Source of the DNA: Carettochelys insculpta
Taxonomy: Eukaryota > Chordata > Testudines > Carettochelyidae
Reading direction: 5' to 3'
Length of the DNA stretch: 64,000 bases
Assembly (NCBI RefSeq): GCF_033958435.1
Contig: NC_134137.1
Coordinates: 172,745,501-172,809,500 of the forward strand
Position 1 is the first letter of the stretch; each line of letters begins with the position of its first letter. A model generated the notes under the pieces. The model ran no database searches and was not told where the DNA came from. It was given only the letters and a program-made list of their open reading frames with translations. Both the position numbers and the translations under genes were made by a program. Positions 34,764-45,600 of the stretch are shown here, one piece after another.

Positions 34764-35755
34764 GCAGAAGGTTACAGGACTAATTTCAACATGTTAAAGG
34801 CAGCCCTGAACTGAATACCAACCTGTGCAGAGTTTGAAATTGAGGTCCAAGTTTCACATCTAAAATATCTTACTGTACATCCCTGGCCAGATGTTCAAGT
34901 GTTTTTCTACCAGCCCTCAATGAGTGCAGTAGGGGACGCTAAAGACTCAAAAATTTAGTCATCAATGTGTCTGCCATATTTACCCAAAGGCATAAGCCCC
35001 TGATTTCATCAGCTAGTTTAAATACTAACAACATATTTGTCAATATCCTGATTGATGCCAGCTTTGCAGACGGTGGTAGAATGGGGCCCAGGCAGACCCA
35101 CACTGGTGACCCCGCTTTCTCCCACACCAGAGTTAGTGGGGACTGTGCAGTGTGTGATGCCTTCCCCCACTCCTCCACATGACCTTGGTGCAAAAACTGC
35201 ACAGAGAAGCCAGTGAGCAGCTGAAGCTGGCACAGCAGCTGCAGCTAAAGGAGAGACCTACAGGCGGACGTCAAGTGTTTCTGAAAATTTTGATGGGACA
35301 TCCCTTCTTCAGTGAAGAATGGCTGTTGGCCCCACCTATTCTCTCCTCCATCAGTCTCTTTGGCTCAGCTTCACTTCACCTGACTCTTCTGTGTGTCCCG
35401 CCTCCTGTTCCTCCCTTTTTCTGTCCCATCTCCATTTCCATTCTGTTTCACTCACGCATATCCTCCTAACAAAGTCTCACCCAAATAAACAGTGGCACTG
35501 AGCTGATGGTTGCTGGCCATCACTCTGCTTGTACATCTCCTTCCCTGTCGTCCTCCTTTGTAAGTTCTGTGGGGCAGGGACTCCTTATTACTCAAGGTAT
35601 ATCATTGCTACTAGGAAGATGGACGCTACTGTATCGGCAGAGATGCCTAAATCAAACTTTCAGGGTGCACCCTCCCCACTCGGTGCCGGTACCCTGGCTC
35701 CTCGTTAGGAGAAAGGAAACCAATGGGAGTGTTTGCTCCTGTTGACCTCTCACAG

Positions 35756-35880
35756 TGGAGATGGTGTGAAAGTTCAAACTAAGTTACGTTGGCTCCAGCT
35801 ATGTAATTAACGTAGCCAGATTTGCATATCTTAATTTGACCTTTCTCTTTAGTGTTGACCTGGCCTCAGTTTGTGCAAGA
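35756..35880. repeat. Partial TIR element right end
   Basis: It ends TAGTGTTGACCTGGCCTCAG, similar to other right ends of the GTCTACAC superfamily. Low support. Confidence 0.3.
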
Positions 35881-35922
35881 TTTAACACCGGGGTCCTGTT
35901 CTTGGCTGGTCCCTGACACTAT

Positions 35923-36644
35923 CGCTACGTCTACATGGGGATGCTACATTGAAATAGCTTATTTCGATGTAGCGAAATCGAAATAAGCTATTTCGATGAA
36001 TAGAGTCTACACGTCCTCCAGGGCTGGTGTCGTCGACATTCAACGTCGACGTTGGGCAGCACTACATCGAAGTAAGCACTGCAGGGGAGCATCTACACAC
36101 CAAAGCAGCCCACATCGAAATAAGGGTGCCAGGAACAGCTGCAGACAGGGTCACAGGGCGGACTAGCACTTCCAGGGCAACAGCAAGCTGCTCCCTTAAA
36201 GGGCCCCTCCCAGACACACTTGCACTAAACAGCACAAGATCCACAGAGCCAACAACTGGTTGCAGACCCTATGCATGCAGCATGGATCCCCAGCTGCAGC
36301 AGCAGCAGCCAGAAGCCCTGGGCTAAGGGCTGCTGCACACGGTGACCATAGAGCCCCGCAGGGGCTGGAGAGAGCATCTCTCAACCCCTCAGCTGATGGC
36401 TGCCATGGCGGACCCCGCTATTTCGATGTTGCAGGACGTGGATCGTCTACACGTGCCCTACTTCGACGTTCAACGTCGAAGTAGGGCACTATTCCCGTCT
36501 CCTGTTGGGGATAGTGACTTCGACGTCTCGCCGCCTTATGTCGATTTCAACTTCGAAATAGCGCTCGCCACGTGTAGACGTGGCGGGCGCTATTTCGGAG
36601 CTGGCATGGCTACTTCGAAGTAGCCGGCTCATGTAGACGTGGCT
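35923..36644. mobile_element. 700-bp TTCGAA-rich TIR element, copy A
   Basis: The ends CGCTACGTCTACATG and CATGTAGACGTGGCT are inverted and TAT flanks both sides (35920-35922, 36645-36647). GTCTACAC-type motifs recur inside (36004, 36088, 36447, 36571). The middle (about 36120-36400) is non-palindromic and gene-like, including CAGCAGCAGCAGCCAGAAGC. It is shared with the copies at 52285 and 58717. Confidence 0.9.
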
Positions 36645-36649
36645 TATAG

Positions 36650-37450
36650 GGGAAACTTGGATTTTCTGTACCATTCACATGTATGGAGCCACGATTTATC
36701 TGTCTTCAAGTTACAAAAAATGTTTACATTTATCAATACTCCATGAGTTGTTACTATCTGGGAGGTAAAACCTGAAGAAATATCAGATTTCTCCCCCTGC
36801 TTTCCTCCCACTCTGAGATAGCTTGACCAATCCCGGGGATACATGTACCACAGTCCCATACTATGTATCAGTTCCTGGAATTGTGGCCTTTCAAAATACA
36901 CATGTAAATGTGATTCCTTGCTGCTAGATCAAGCAGACGTTTTTAGTAACCCAGTTTAGAATATCTGTATTTTTTTATAATGAAGTTTAGAAAAATTAAA
37001 ATTAATAATGCCTTTAAAAAAAAACCACCAGAAGCAGCCTACTTGTTCTAAAACAGGTGACAAAAAGTCATTTTAGCTACCCATTTTACTCACTTTTCCG
37101 TGCAAGCCTGAATGTGAGAGTCTGACTTGAAGGAACAAATCATGCATGTGGTTTCACTGCTGTCAGCATGATGACTGGTATGTGCAAGGCAATAAGGATT
37201 TGACCAGAGGTGGGTGTGACAGATTGACAATATATTCAAACACCCTGAATGAAATTTTAAGATAAAACTTTACTGAACTGGGTTAATATAGATAGTGAAG
37301 ATAACTCCCAAATCTACAATGGAACTTAAATGTTGCCATACCTAGCTCTTAAATAGGATTAGAAAGGCTATTTTACCTCTGTGTTTGGCACTAGTGTTCT
37401 TGAACTACTTTGCCCAGTTCTGGTGGTCACAATTAAAAACAGAATGTTCC
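36650..37450. other. Intergenic, no recognised gene
   Basis: AT-rich sequence without credible open frames or repeat ends. Confidence 0.5.
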
Positions 37451-37963
37451 TCATAGAATCACAGAATTGAAAGGAACTTCAAAACATTATCAAGTCCATT
37501 CATGGCAGGAACAAGCACCCTCTAGACCATCCTGGATAGGTGTTTGTTTAACTGGATCTTAAACAATTCCAATGATGGAGATTTCACAACTTTCTTGGGC
37601 AATTTATTCCAGTACTTAACCACCCTGACTGAAAAGTTTTCCTAATTTCCAACCTAAACCAAGGGCTGCAATTTAAGCCCAATGCTTCTTGTCCCGCCCT
37701 CACAGGTTAAAGAGAATAAGTTTTCCTCCCTCCTTCTTGTAACAACCTTTTAGGTAATTGAAAGCTGTTGTCATGTACCTTCTCAGTCTTCTTTTTTCCA
37801 GACTAAACAAGCCCAGTTCTTTCAATTGTCTCTCATAGGTCATGTTTTCTAGACCTTTATTCATTTTTTTTGCTCTTCTCTGGCCTTCTCCAGTTTGTCC
37901 ACATCTTTCCTGAAATGTCGCACCAGAACTGGACGCAGTACTCCAGTTGAGGCCTAATAAGTG
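37451..37963 (-). mobile_element. CR1 LINE 3' fragment, older
   Basis: The + strand begins TCATAGAATCACAGAATTG, the inverted CR1 3' end, and continues colinear with the copy at 17555 (TTATTCCAGTACTTAACCAC, TGAGGCCTAATAAG) but with many indels. 5' truncated. Confidence 0.88.
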
Positions 37964-38245
37964 ATAAATTAGAAAGGGTTCAGAGAGCTGCGAGAATGAT
38001 TAAAGGATTAGAAAATATGCAATATACTGCTGGACTCAGGAGCTTAATCTGTTTAGTTTAACAAAGCAAAGGCTAAAGTATGACTTGATTACGTGTTTAA
38101 GAAGAAATAGTTAATGGGCTCTCCACCGTAACAGAGAACAAATCAAATGGCTGGAAGTTGAAGCTAGACAAATTCAGACTGTAAACAAGACATAAATTGT
38201 TAACAGCAAGAGTAGTTAATCATTGAGACAGATTAGCAAAGCTGG
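37964..38245 (+). mobile_element. CR1 LINE fragment of another subfamily, + strand
   Basis: Translation shows broken CR1 RT text: a [18 protein letters not shown] stretch near 37980-38015, then NGWKLKLDKFRL near 38140-38175. It sits head to head with the preceding CR1 piece. Several stops are present. Confidence 0.75.
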
Positions 38246-38249
38246 TAGG

Positions 38250-38980
38250 TTATTTATTTTGTTTGGTTTGTTTTTATTTTAATGGTTTCTTTAGTAAAGG
38301 CAGTACCCATTCATGTCAGACTTTTCTTTTTGTTTTCTTTTTTTTTTTGGTTGTTATTTCACATTATCATAACAAAAATGCAAATGCCTCACAAGTCCCA
38401 TTTAGTAAAGCTCACTGAACACTTATGTGTTGGCTGAATTTAAAAAAAGCTGTTTTTCAGGATCAATAGTCACTTTGTCCTTTTACGTAATTGAATGTAT
38501 TGTCTTCCAACACTGCTGAATAATATTCTTCTTCCAGGGTGGACAGTTGCTTTGTGAGGAGAAAAAAATCACATGTCTTATAAAAGATCTGTCTAATTTG
38601 GGGCCATAAATACTAGCATGCCTTAATAAATTGCACTTAGGTATTTCATGTTGTCACAATAGGGAGTATTAATAATGTGGATTTTCCTGATTATGTTCCT
38701 AGGCGTAAATTTTGAATAAACTCACAGCTGAGTAATATGCTGTACCCTAAATTCCTATTCTTCACTTTCAACCAGAATTCCATCTTCATGTAACTTTGAT
38801 CTGGGAACATCAACAATTTTCAAAACAGCTTTGGCCTCAGAGATGTATATGGAAAGAGCTGTATGTAGTTGAAAGATATCCAACTATACGTTTTCACTGA
38901 AGAGATTTCCTGTGTCTTTTGTAAAAAGGGGGAGTGTTATGTAAGAAATTCATCACTGCTGTCTCTTCAAAAGTTGCACA
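38250..38980. other. Intergenic, no recognised gene
   Basis: AT-rich sequence with T-runs (38335-38350). Nothing recognised. Confidence 0.5.
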
Positions 38981-38986
38981 CCTAAG

Positions 38987-39308
38987 TGTATGCTTACACT
39001 GCAGTTAGTTACCTGTAGCCAGCCTGTACCATCAGATTTGGGTTCATGGGGCAAGGGCTGTGGGGGCTTTAAATTGCAGTGTAGATCTCCATGACCTCCT
39101 GAGGTCTCTTCCAGTTCTATGAGGTGTGTATGTATGTATCTAAACTCAAGTTGCAGCCTGAGCTCTGGAACCTGCCCTCCCCACAGGGTCCTCCAACCCA
39201 AGCTCAAATATCTACGCTGCAATAAACAGCCTCTGAGCCCAACCTTGATGAGCCTGAGTTGGTTGGCAAAGGCCAGCTGCGGGGTTTAACTGCAGTTTAG
39301 ACATACCC
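38987..39308. mobile_element. 320-bp element with TGCAGTTA inverted ends
   Basis: The left end TGTATGCTTACACTGCAGTTA is mirrored by TAACTGCAGTTTAGACATACC at the right end. Internal blocks are shared with the copy at 3601-3880. No coding capacity. Confidence 0.6.
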
Positions 39309-39309
39309 A

Positions 39310-40134
39310 GGGAAGGCAGACATGAAACAGCAAAGCATCTAATCTGAACAGTCGTATTAATCTATCCATTTCAGCATTACATTCTGCAGCCTTACTAGGA
39401 GTATGGTATAAGTTAAACTAACCCAGTATCAGAGTTGAAACCCACTTGTTTTTGTCAATACAATGCAAACCTACTTTTTGTCCTGCTTTTAAACAGAAAT
39501 TGCAGTCCCAGAATCTTACATCACCATGTTAGCAAGATAGCAACTCCCCAGCTGAGGTTTGGTTAATTTATTAGCGTGTAATACCTTCCTTCAGCACCTT
39601 AACTCTCCTTTGTGACTCAAATCTTTTACATTAAAGGGGAAGGGCCTGGTGATGTTCCACAACAGCAGAAATTTAAGGCAAGTATGTGGACTTGCATCTA
39701 TTTTTTTTTTTTACATTTAAAAATACTGGACTGATATTCAAATTACTGATCAAGCCAGCAGTTTATGGTATCTCCTGTGTAACCTACAACGATGATCCAT
39801 CCGTACCCCGTCCAGGAACTCTGTCATGTAATTTTTTCAATTTTTTTTAAAAGTAACCAAATATCCTTTGAAATATATCCCTTATTTTCTGTATGTTCTA
39901 CTACGCAGGAACAACATTCACACAATCACTTTCTTGAATACCTCGGGTATATCTAAGCTGCCCAGTTTTGTCGAGGAAAAGAACGTCAACGCACAGAAAT
40001 CGAGGACAAGCAGGGGAGGGGTTGTGTGTGCGTTTGCGTGACGGGCAGGAGTGGCCAAGACAAGTTTGGAAATGAGATTGGAGAAAATAGAGGGGGGACG
40101 GGGAAGGTCCATCAGAGGGTCTGTGTAAATCCTT
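39310..40134. other. Intergenic, no recognised gene
   Basis: No gene or clear repeat boundary is visible; a T-run lies at 39701-39712. Confidence 0.5.
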
Positions 40135-40142
40135 CCCATTCA

Positions 40143-40315
40143 CATATCAGAGGGGTAGCCGACTTAGTCTGTATCGTCAAAAATAAGAAACCCTGTGGCA
40201 CCTTATAGACTAACAGATATTTTGGAGCATAAGCTTCTGTGGGCAAAGACCTGCTTCGTCTGCCAGAAGCTTATGCTCCAAAATATCTGTTAGTCTACCA
40301 GGTGCCACAGGACTA
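40143..40315 (-). mobile_element. Penelope-like repeat, copy 3 (core decayed)
   Basis: Family blocks GTGGCACCTTATAGACTAAC and an inverted second half GTTAGTCTACCAGGTGCCAC are present. CCCATTCA flanks both sides (40135-40142 and 40316-40323). The hammerhead-like core is broken (CAGACGA, CAGAAGC). Confidence 0.62.
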
Positions 40316-40329
40316 CCCATTCAAAGGAT

Positions 40330-41300
40330 CAGATCATTGTCTGTCCCTGAGGGTGAGGCTTGATGTCTCTCAGGTGGAAAACTTGCCTCCTTTGGATTGC
40401 AAGTGCTCATGAGGAGAGTATGGGAGTTTGGGGATTGATTTATGAACTACGCTGGTATTTTATTTTTGGATTTAAACACGCGGCAAGCAGCTGCCAGAAA
40501 GGGGAGGGAGGCGTGAGGGCTGGTGGAAGTGACTACAGCCTACTGTGTATTTGAGTTTGTCTGTCTGTGAGCACGCCTGTCTGTCTGTGTGTCTGTTTGT
40601 TCAAGAACATCCACTAAAGGCAAGAGCTGGGCCCACCAAATTTGGTATTACAGCTTAAAGCAAGGTCAGGGGTTGGTTGTGGCAGGGCAATGGGGGCTGT
40701 GCCCGGGATGTGATTGTTTCTCATAAAATGGAAAGGGAGGGCTCTGCTGGAAGGGACATTGTGGGACAGTCTCCTGCCCCACCTCACTCCTGAGGGCTCC
40801 TGTGTTACTCTCAGAGCTTCACAGCCCAGTCAGACCTCAGTGTCTAGTCCCAGTTCGCAGGCCCTGTTGTCCAGTCAGTCCTCAGCAGCCTAGGTTCTCC
40901 CCACCTTAGGCTCACAGGGAGGTGGCGATAGGGGAGCTTGGGCCCTCCCGCTCCACCAAGCTCCAGCCCAGGGCCCTGTTGGTGGTGGGTGTGCGACCTC
41001 AGCGACCAGCTCAGCAGGGATCCCCACGGCAACACGCCAAGCTCACGGGTTACCTTCCTGGTTCCCCCACCCTGGGCTACTTCCTACCCTGTTCCTGGTG
41101 TGGTCCACCGTCTGCATTCTGACCGTGCTTCCTGTAGCCATTCCTGCTGCAGACGGCTCATGTGGCAATGACTACTGCCGCCGCCGCTGCCCCTGCTGCT
41201 GCTGCAGCTGCTCAGGCGCTTGCTGTGGCTGTTCCTCAGGCAGCTGTAGCTCCCAGGCTCCAGCAGGAGCTCCTTCTCCCTCGCTGGCCAGACCCAGCTG
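40330..41300. other. GC-rich region beyond the gypsy 3' end, possible LTR remnant
   Basis: A 3' LTR of the minus-strand gypsy element would be expected here, left of the purine-rich tract whose complement is GCTCCCCCCC at 41390-41399. I could not define LTR termini. GCC/CTG triplet runs occur at 41175-41215. Confidence 0.3.
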
Positions 41301-41328
41301 CCAGGCTTCCCCAGCCTCTAAACTTGGG

Positions 41329-41716
41329 CTACAGCCGGACCATGTCCAGCGAGGTCTTGGAGGTGGGGGCCTTTTCCTTCCAATAGGGCTCCCCCCCACT
41401 CAGCAGGGGTTGGTACGACCCGTCACACACCCTCCTCATTAAGAAAGGGTCCTCAGATTGCTCCTCCCGCCCTTTGTCAGGGTTGAGGCGGGAAAAAAAG
41501 TCAGCACTTACGTGTGCCTTTCCTGGCCGGGGTGCCATTTGAAATGTGTATGGCTGCAGGGACAAATACCAGCGCATAATTCACTTGTTTGAGTCTTTCA
41601 TTGTTTGCAGCCATTTAAGTGGTGCACGGTCTGTTACCAGGGTAAAAGTATTGCCCAGCAGGTTATATGGAAGGGCTTTGATGGCCCATTTTACTGGCAA
41701 TGCCTCCCTTTTTATT
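41329..41716 (-). pseudogene. Gypsy RNase H, distal part
   Basis: The text resumes with WAIKALPYNLLGNTF and DRAPLKWLQTMKDSNK, then RWYLSLQPY and SADFFSRLNP, the usual end of gypsy pol. It is separated from the first part by the insertions at 41717-41877 and 41893-42291. Confidence 0.8.
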
Positions 41717-41877
41717 ACAGCAACGAAGGGTCCTGTGGCACCTTATAGACTAACAGAAAAGTTTTGAGCATGAGCTTTCGTGAGCACGGACTCACTTCAT
41801 CAGGTGCCTTCGTTGCTTCCTTCATGCCTTCATCAGGACCCTTCGTTGCTGTTACAGATCCAGGCTAACATGGCTAT
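41717..41877 (-). mobile_element. Penelope-like repeat with intact hammerhead-like core, copy 4
   Basis: It lies between two copies of CCCTTTTTATT (41706-41716 and 41878-41888), an 11-bp target duplication. Minus strand of 41766-41803 reads CTGATGA, A, a GTGAG-TCCGTG-CTCAC hairpin, GAA, AGC-TCAT-GCT stem III and C, matching the hammerhead catalytic layout apart from one extra A before stem II. The rest carries GGCACCTTATAGACTAACAG and GGCTAACATGGCTA, typical of the family. Confidence 0.75.
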
Positions 41878-41892
41878 CCCTTTTTATTGTGG

Positions 41893-42291
41893 TGTGATGG
41901 GGTTCAGGGGTCCCCAAGCTCTGCACCCCGTCCGCAGGCAGGAGTGACTCTCACTCAGCAGGAGAACAGCGGGTTCGTTAGCTGACAGGGCACAGTGTCG
42001 TACAGAGGTGTCAGTACAGCCGGCAGAGGCAGCCAGTCCAATCCATGTTGGGGAGAGGAGGCCGCAAGGGGCCCCTGGCGCCGGGGCCTTGCCCCCTCCT
42101 TTGTCTCTCTCTCTCCCAGCCCAGACTAATGGCTTTCCAACTCCCAGTTCCAACTCTAACCCCTCAGGCTCCAACTCCCCCTTTGTCTGCAGTCCAGAGG
42201 TGTCACCTGGTCGCCTAGGTTACCCTCAGCAGAATCCCCGCACCCTCTGTGAGCCACACACGTACACACACACATCCCCCACTACACCACA
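41893..42291 (-). mobile_element. Solo LTR inside the gypsy RNase H region
   Basis: It starts TGTGATGGGGTTCAGGGG and ends CCCCACTACACCACA, with TGTGG on both sides (41888-41892, 42292-42296), a perfect 5-bp target duplication. It is the family of 48846-49264. The orientation is inferred from that copy's AATAAA on the minus strand. No internal retroelement sequence is present. Confidence 0.88.
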
Positions 42292-43340
42292 TGTGGAGTA
42301 CCTGGTCTTCTGAGGAAACAAGTTGCAGCTTAAGAAAAGGATTGGGTGCTCCACTCCGCCCACCTCCTGGGACAGTACCGGACCCAGGCCCACCTCGGAG
42401 GCATCTATTTGTAGGATGAATGGCTTGTTGAAGTCTGGCTGGGCAAGGACAGGCTCTCGGGTTAGGTGAACTTGTAGTATTTGAAACGCTTTCTCACATT
42501 TCTCTGACCACTCCACTGTCCAGGATTGTTGGTTCTTAGCCAAGTCCATCAGTGGGGCAGCTATAGTGAAAAACCACCGATAATACCCCACTAAATCCAG
42601 GAATTCTCATACCTGGTGTTTTGTAGTGGGTGTGAGGTAGTCCCCGAGGGCCTACACTTTATCAATTAGTGGTTACACCTTCCCCTTTCCTACAGTATAG
42701 CCCAGGTACTTCACCTCTCCCTGACTCATATGGCATTTGGCAGGGTTTGTCGCGCCTGTAGCACCTTCTCCAGGTGTCGTAGGTGTTCTTCCCATGTCCG
42801 GCTATATACAATGATATCATCAATGTATGCAGCTGCACACCCTTCATGCAGGCCCAGCATGTGGTTCATAAAGTGCTGAAATGCAGCTGCTGCCCCGTGA
42901 AGACCAACTGGCATCATTGTAAATTGATACAGCCCGAATGGAGTCAGGTATGCCATGTTTTCCTGTGCCGTGGGGGTCAAAGGGATCTGCCAGTATCCCT
43001 TCGTGAGATTTAGTGTCAAGATGAACTTGGCACACCCTAGTTGCTCTAGCAATTCATCCACCCGGTGCATGGGGTACACGTCAAACCTTGAGATGACATT
43101 CACTTTTTGGAAGTTGATACAGAATCACACTGTTCTACTGGGCTTTGGGACTAACATGATAGGGCTGTGCCACTCACTTCTTGACCCCTCAACCATGCCC
43201 AGTGCCAGCATCTTGCCCAGATCCTCCCTTATGTGTCCACATCTTCCTGGGTAGGGGTTGATGGTGATCTCTCACCTTTTGACCTGGAGTAGTAGCGATG
43301 TTGTGGCTGGTTAACTTGGTCCTCCGTGGCTTATCTGACA
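42226..43340 (-). pseudogene. Gypsy reverse transcriptase and first part of RNase H
   Basis: The RT palm shows LTLNLTKGYWQIPL, FGLYQFTMMP and the catalytic YIDD box; the connection and RNase H start follow with IDASEVGLGPVLSQE (42226-42591). At least one frameshift lies near 43110 and stops occur near 42730. Confidence 0.85.
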
Positions 43341-43344
43341 GGAC

Positions 43345-44560
43345 CTATGGGAACCGGGCAGTCACTCCTTGCAGCTGTTTCACCCTCAACTCAGGTCTGA
43401 GGTCCACCGACTGGGGACCCTGGGTCTCCCCGGCCTGAGGTTTGAGCTCCACCTCTAGAGGGGAAGGGGCAATCATCATGGCCTCCCGTTCCTTCCACGC
43501 CCTTAGGAAGTTCACATGGTACATACGAGTCTCATTACGCCACCCCGGCAGGCTTATTTCATAATCCACAGGTTCCAATCTGCGGGTCACTTCAAAAGGG
43601 ATCTGCCATCTGGCTAGCAGCTTGGACTCGGCTGAGGGTAGTAAGAGTAACACCCGATCTCCAGGTAGAAAGGTCCTCATCTTTGCCCCCTGGTTATAGT
43701 TTCATGCTTGATCCTCCTGTGCCTTCTGTAGATTGTCACAGGCCAGATGGCCCAGCTCCTTCAGCTGCTCCCAAAGCTGCAGCATGTAATGGACTGACTC
43801 CTGAGTGCAGGTTTCCTGCTTTTCCAATGTCTCCCTCACTAAGACCAGGATTCCCTGTGGGCAGTGCCCATACAATAGTTTGAAGTGGGAGAACCCAGTG
43901 GAGGCTGAGGCACCTCTCTCATGGCAAAAAGTAGTGCCAGTAAGCATTAGTTCCACAGTCATGGATCGTCTTACATGAACTTACATAGCACGGCTTTGAC
44001 AGTCCTGTTAAAACACTCAACCAACCCATCTGTTTGTGGGTGGTATACAGACATCTTCAGGGCGCGAATATTTAGTAGACGGCACAGCTCAGCCAGGAGC
44101 TTGGAAGTTACTCTGGTCCCTTGGTCTGTTAGGCTCTCCTTAAGAAGCCTGACCCTCGCAAACACCTTGAGGAGCTCATCTATGATAACCCTGTCTGTTG
44201 TGGTTCATAATGGAATGGCCTCTGGATAGTGGGTGGCATAGTCCATAATAACCAAAATTATTTGTTCTTGTTCATGTTCCACTTGAGTGGACCCACCAGG
44301 TCTAGGCCAATGTACTTGACCGGTGTTCCTACCACTGGTAGGTGTACCAGGGGCTCCTGTGGGGCTCTGGTTAGGCTGGTCTTCTGACACTCTGGGCACA
44401 AGGCACACTAGTCACCAATGTCCCAATGAATCCCTGGCCAGAAAAGTCACTGGGCCACATCGTGTCGTGTTTTTCCCCAGCCCAGGTACCGCGTGACCTA
44501 GCTGAAGCAGTGCTTGCCAGCACTGCAGGGATAGCAGTAGCTGGCAAATGTCATCCTTTA
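43345..44560 (-). pseudogene. Gypsy integrase with GPY/F-like C-terminal module
   Basis: Fragments cover the HHCC zinc-binding end (WPGIHWDIGD, CPECQKTS), the DDE core and a downstream 111-residue frame (43345-43680) with PGDRVLLLLPSAESKLLARW and MYHVNFLRAWKERE, typical of gypsy integrase tails. The frame then runs straight into the text that precedes RT, so the order is not created by a distant insertion. Confidence 0.8.
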
Positions 44561-44728
44561 TCTGTGGCTCCTTCACCAGCTGATACAGCAGGTCATCCCA
44601 GATCTTGAACTCATCCCTGAGTCTTGTGCTGTGGCTGAGCCTCCTCCAGCCTAAATTCCCCAGCCTGCTCCCAGGCCTGGCTGAGGGTTGTGTCAGTCCA
44701 TTTTTCTCCCAGGAAATCCCCTTCTAGG

Positions 44729-45306
44729 TCATTGCCCATCTGCCGGACATAAACAGGCAGGGCTGTCCCCTGGGCCTGGGGTCTTCCCCCGCATCAATCC
44801 CACCCCCCAGGTTCCCTCTCCTGGGTCTTCCTCTGACTCCTGACCAGCCAACCCTGTTTGCATAGGGCAGGGCTTCCTTCCTTGGCGGATCCTCAGGGCT
44901 TCACTTTGCAGGAGATCTGCGAAGTGGGGCCAGTCCCAGCCTAGCACCACCAGGTATGCTAGCTTCGCAACCACTACCCCTGTCCAGCATTGCTTGTGGG
45001 CCCCCACTGATAACTGGACCTCAGTTGTGGGACACACCCGCACATCCCCGTGTATGCACTGCAACTGCACCATTGCGTTCCCCTGGGCAGGCCCTGCGGT
45101 CAGTTCCTCACGGATCAGGGTTTGACTGCACCCGGAATCCACCAGAGCCAGGGTCTCCATCCCATCCACCCTAATCGGAACCATTATCCAAGAGTTATCC
45201 CTCCTCTGAGCTTGGGACCTGGCCACCAGTACCTGCCTGAAACTACAGTCCATGAATGGGCAATCCCACTTGAAGTGGCCTTCCTGGCCACACTCATAGC
45301 AGCAGC
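44729..45306 (-). pseudogene. Gypsy zinc knuckle and protease segment
   Basis: A zinc knuckle of CX2CX4HX4C spacing is followed directly by a 174-residue frame with the retropepsin active-site motif DSG in LVDSGCSQTLI and the C-terminal VLGWDW text. It ends at a stop before the integrase part. Confidence 0.8.
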
Positions 45307-45419
45307 CTCTGCTCAGGCCAGCCAGTGGGGGCTCTTGGGGAGGTGTGCATCACTCTCAGGGTGGGTCCATCTACACTCAACCTGGGGCTTCCTGGTGGGT
45401 ACGTTTTGGGAGTAAGGGA

Positions 45420-45600
45420 CTTGGAAGTGCCCGCAGCTACGTGGCTTGACAGCGCTTTGAAGTTAGCAACTTCGAAGATCATGCGGCGGGAATTATGCTA
45501 ATGAGGTGCTGCATATACAGCGCAGCACCTTATTGCTATGCACCAACCAGGCTCATTTACATGCCCCCTTTGAAGGAGGGAGCTAGTGCAGATGAGTCAT
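45420..45600. repeat. Partial TTCGAAG-type TIR element truncating the gypsy gag
   Basis: GCGCTTTGAAGTTAGCAACTTCGAAG, ATGCTAATGAGGTGCTGC and CCCCTTTGAAGGAGGGAG match the family of 13661 and 50678. It begins where gypsy coding text stops. Confidence 0.45.

Larger units (their letters stand above)
41300..45420 (-). mobile_element. Ty3/gypsy retrotransposon with integrase upstream of RT (Gmr1-like), decayed
   Basis: Read on the minus strand, domains come in this order. First is a CCHC zinc knuckle (CYECGQEGHFKWDC, near 45260-45306), then an aspartic protease (LVDSGCSQTLI, near 45116-45152). An integrase zinc-binding region with CPECQKTS (about 44380-44520) leads into the integrase core (DYATHYPEAIPL near 44205-44250; SVYHPQTDGLVECFNRT near 43990-44050). 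A GPY/F-like module (43345-43680) follows, then RT with YIDDIIVYS (near 42801-42830) and RNase H (42591 down to 41329). Each domain is gypsy-like, but integrase precedes RT, as in Ty1/copia. Frameshifts and stops break it, gag is missing beyond 45420, and two later insertions split RNase H. Confidence 0.85.

Noticed and set aside
36027..36326. Repeated about 100-residue frames ending QQQQPEALG at 36027, 52358 and 58790
   Set aside because: They are copies of the interior of one transposable element and are not independently conserved genes; kept only as an observation on the element core.
37451..38245. CR1 5' inversion by twin priming
   Set aside because: The two pieces overlap in CR1 coordinates and look like different subfamilies, whereas twin priming gives adjacent, non-overlapping segments of one copy.
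41175..41240. CTG/GCC triplet expansion
   Set aside because: The triplets are short and interrupted, consistent with ordinary GC-rich sequence.
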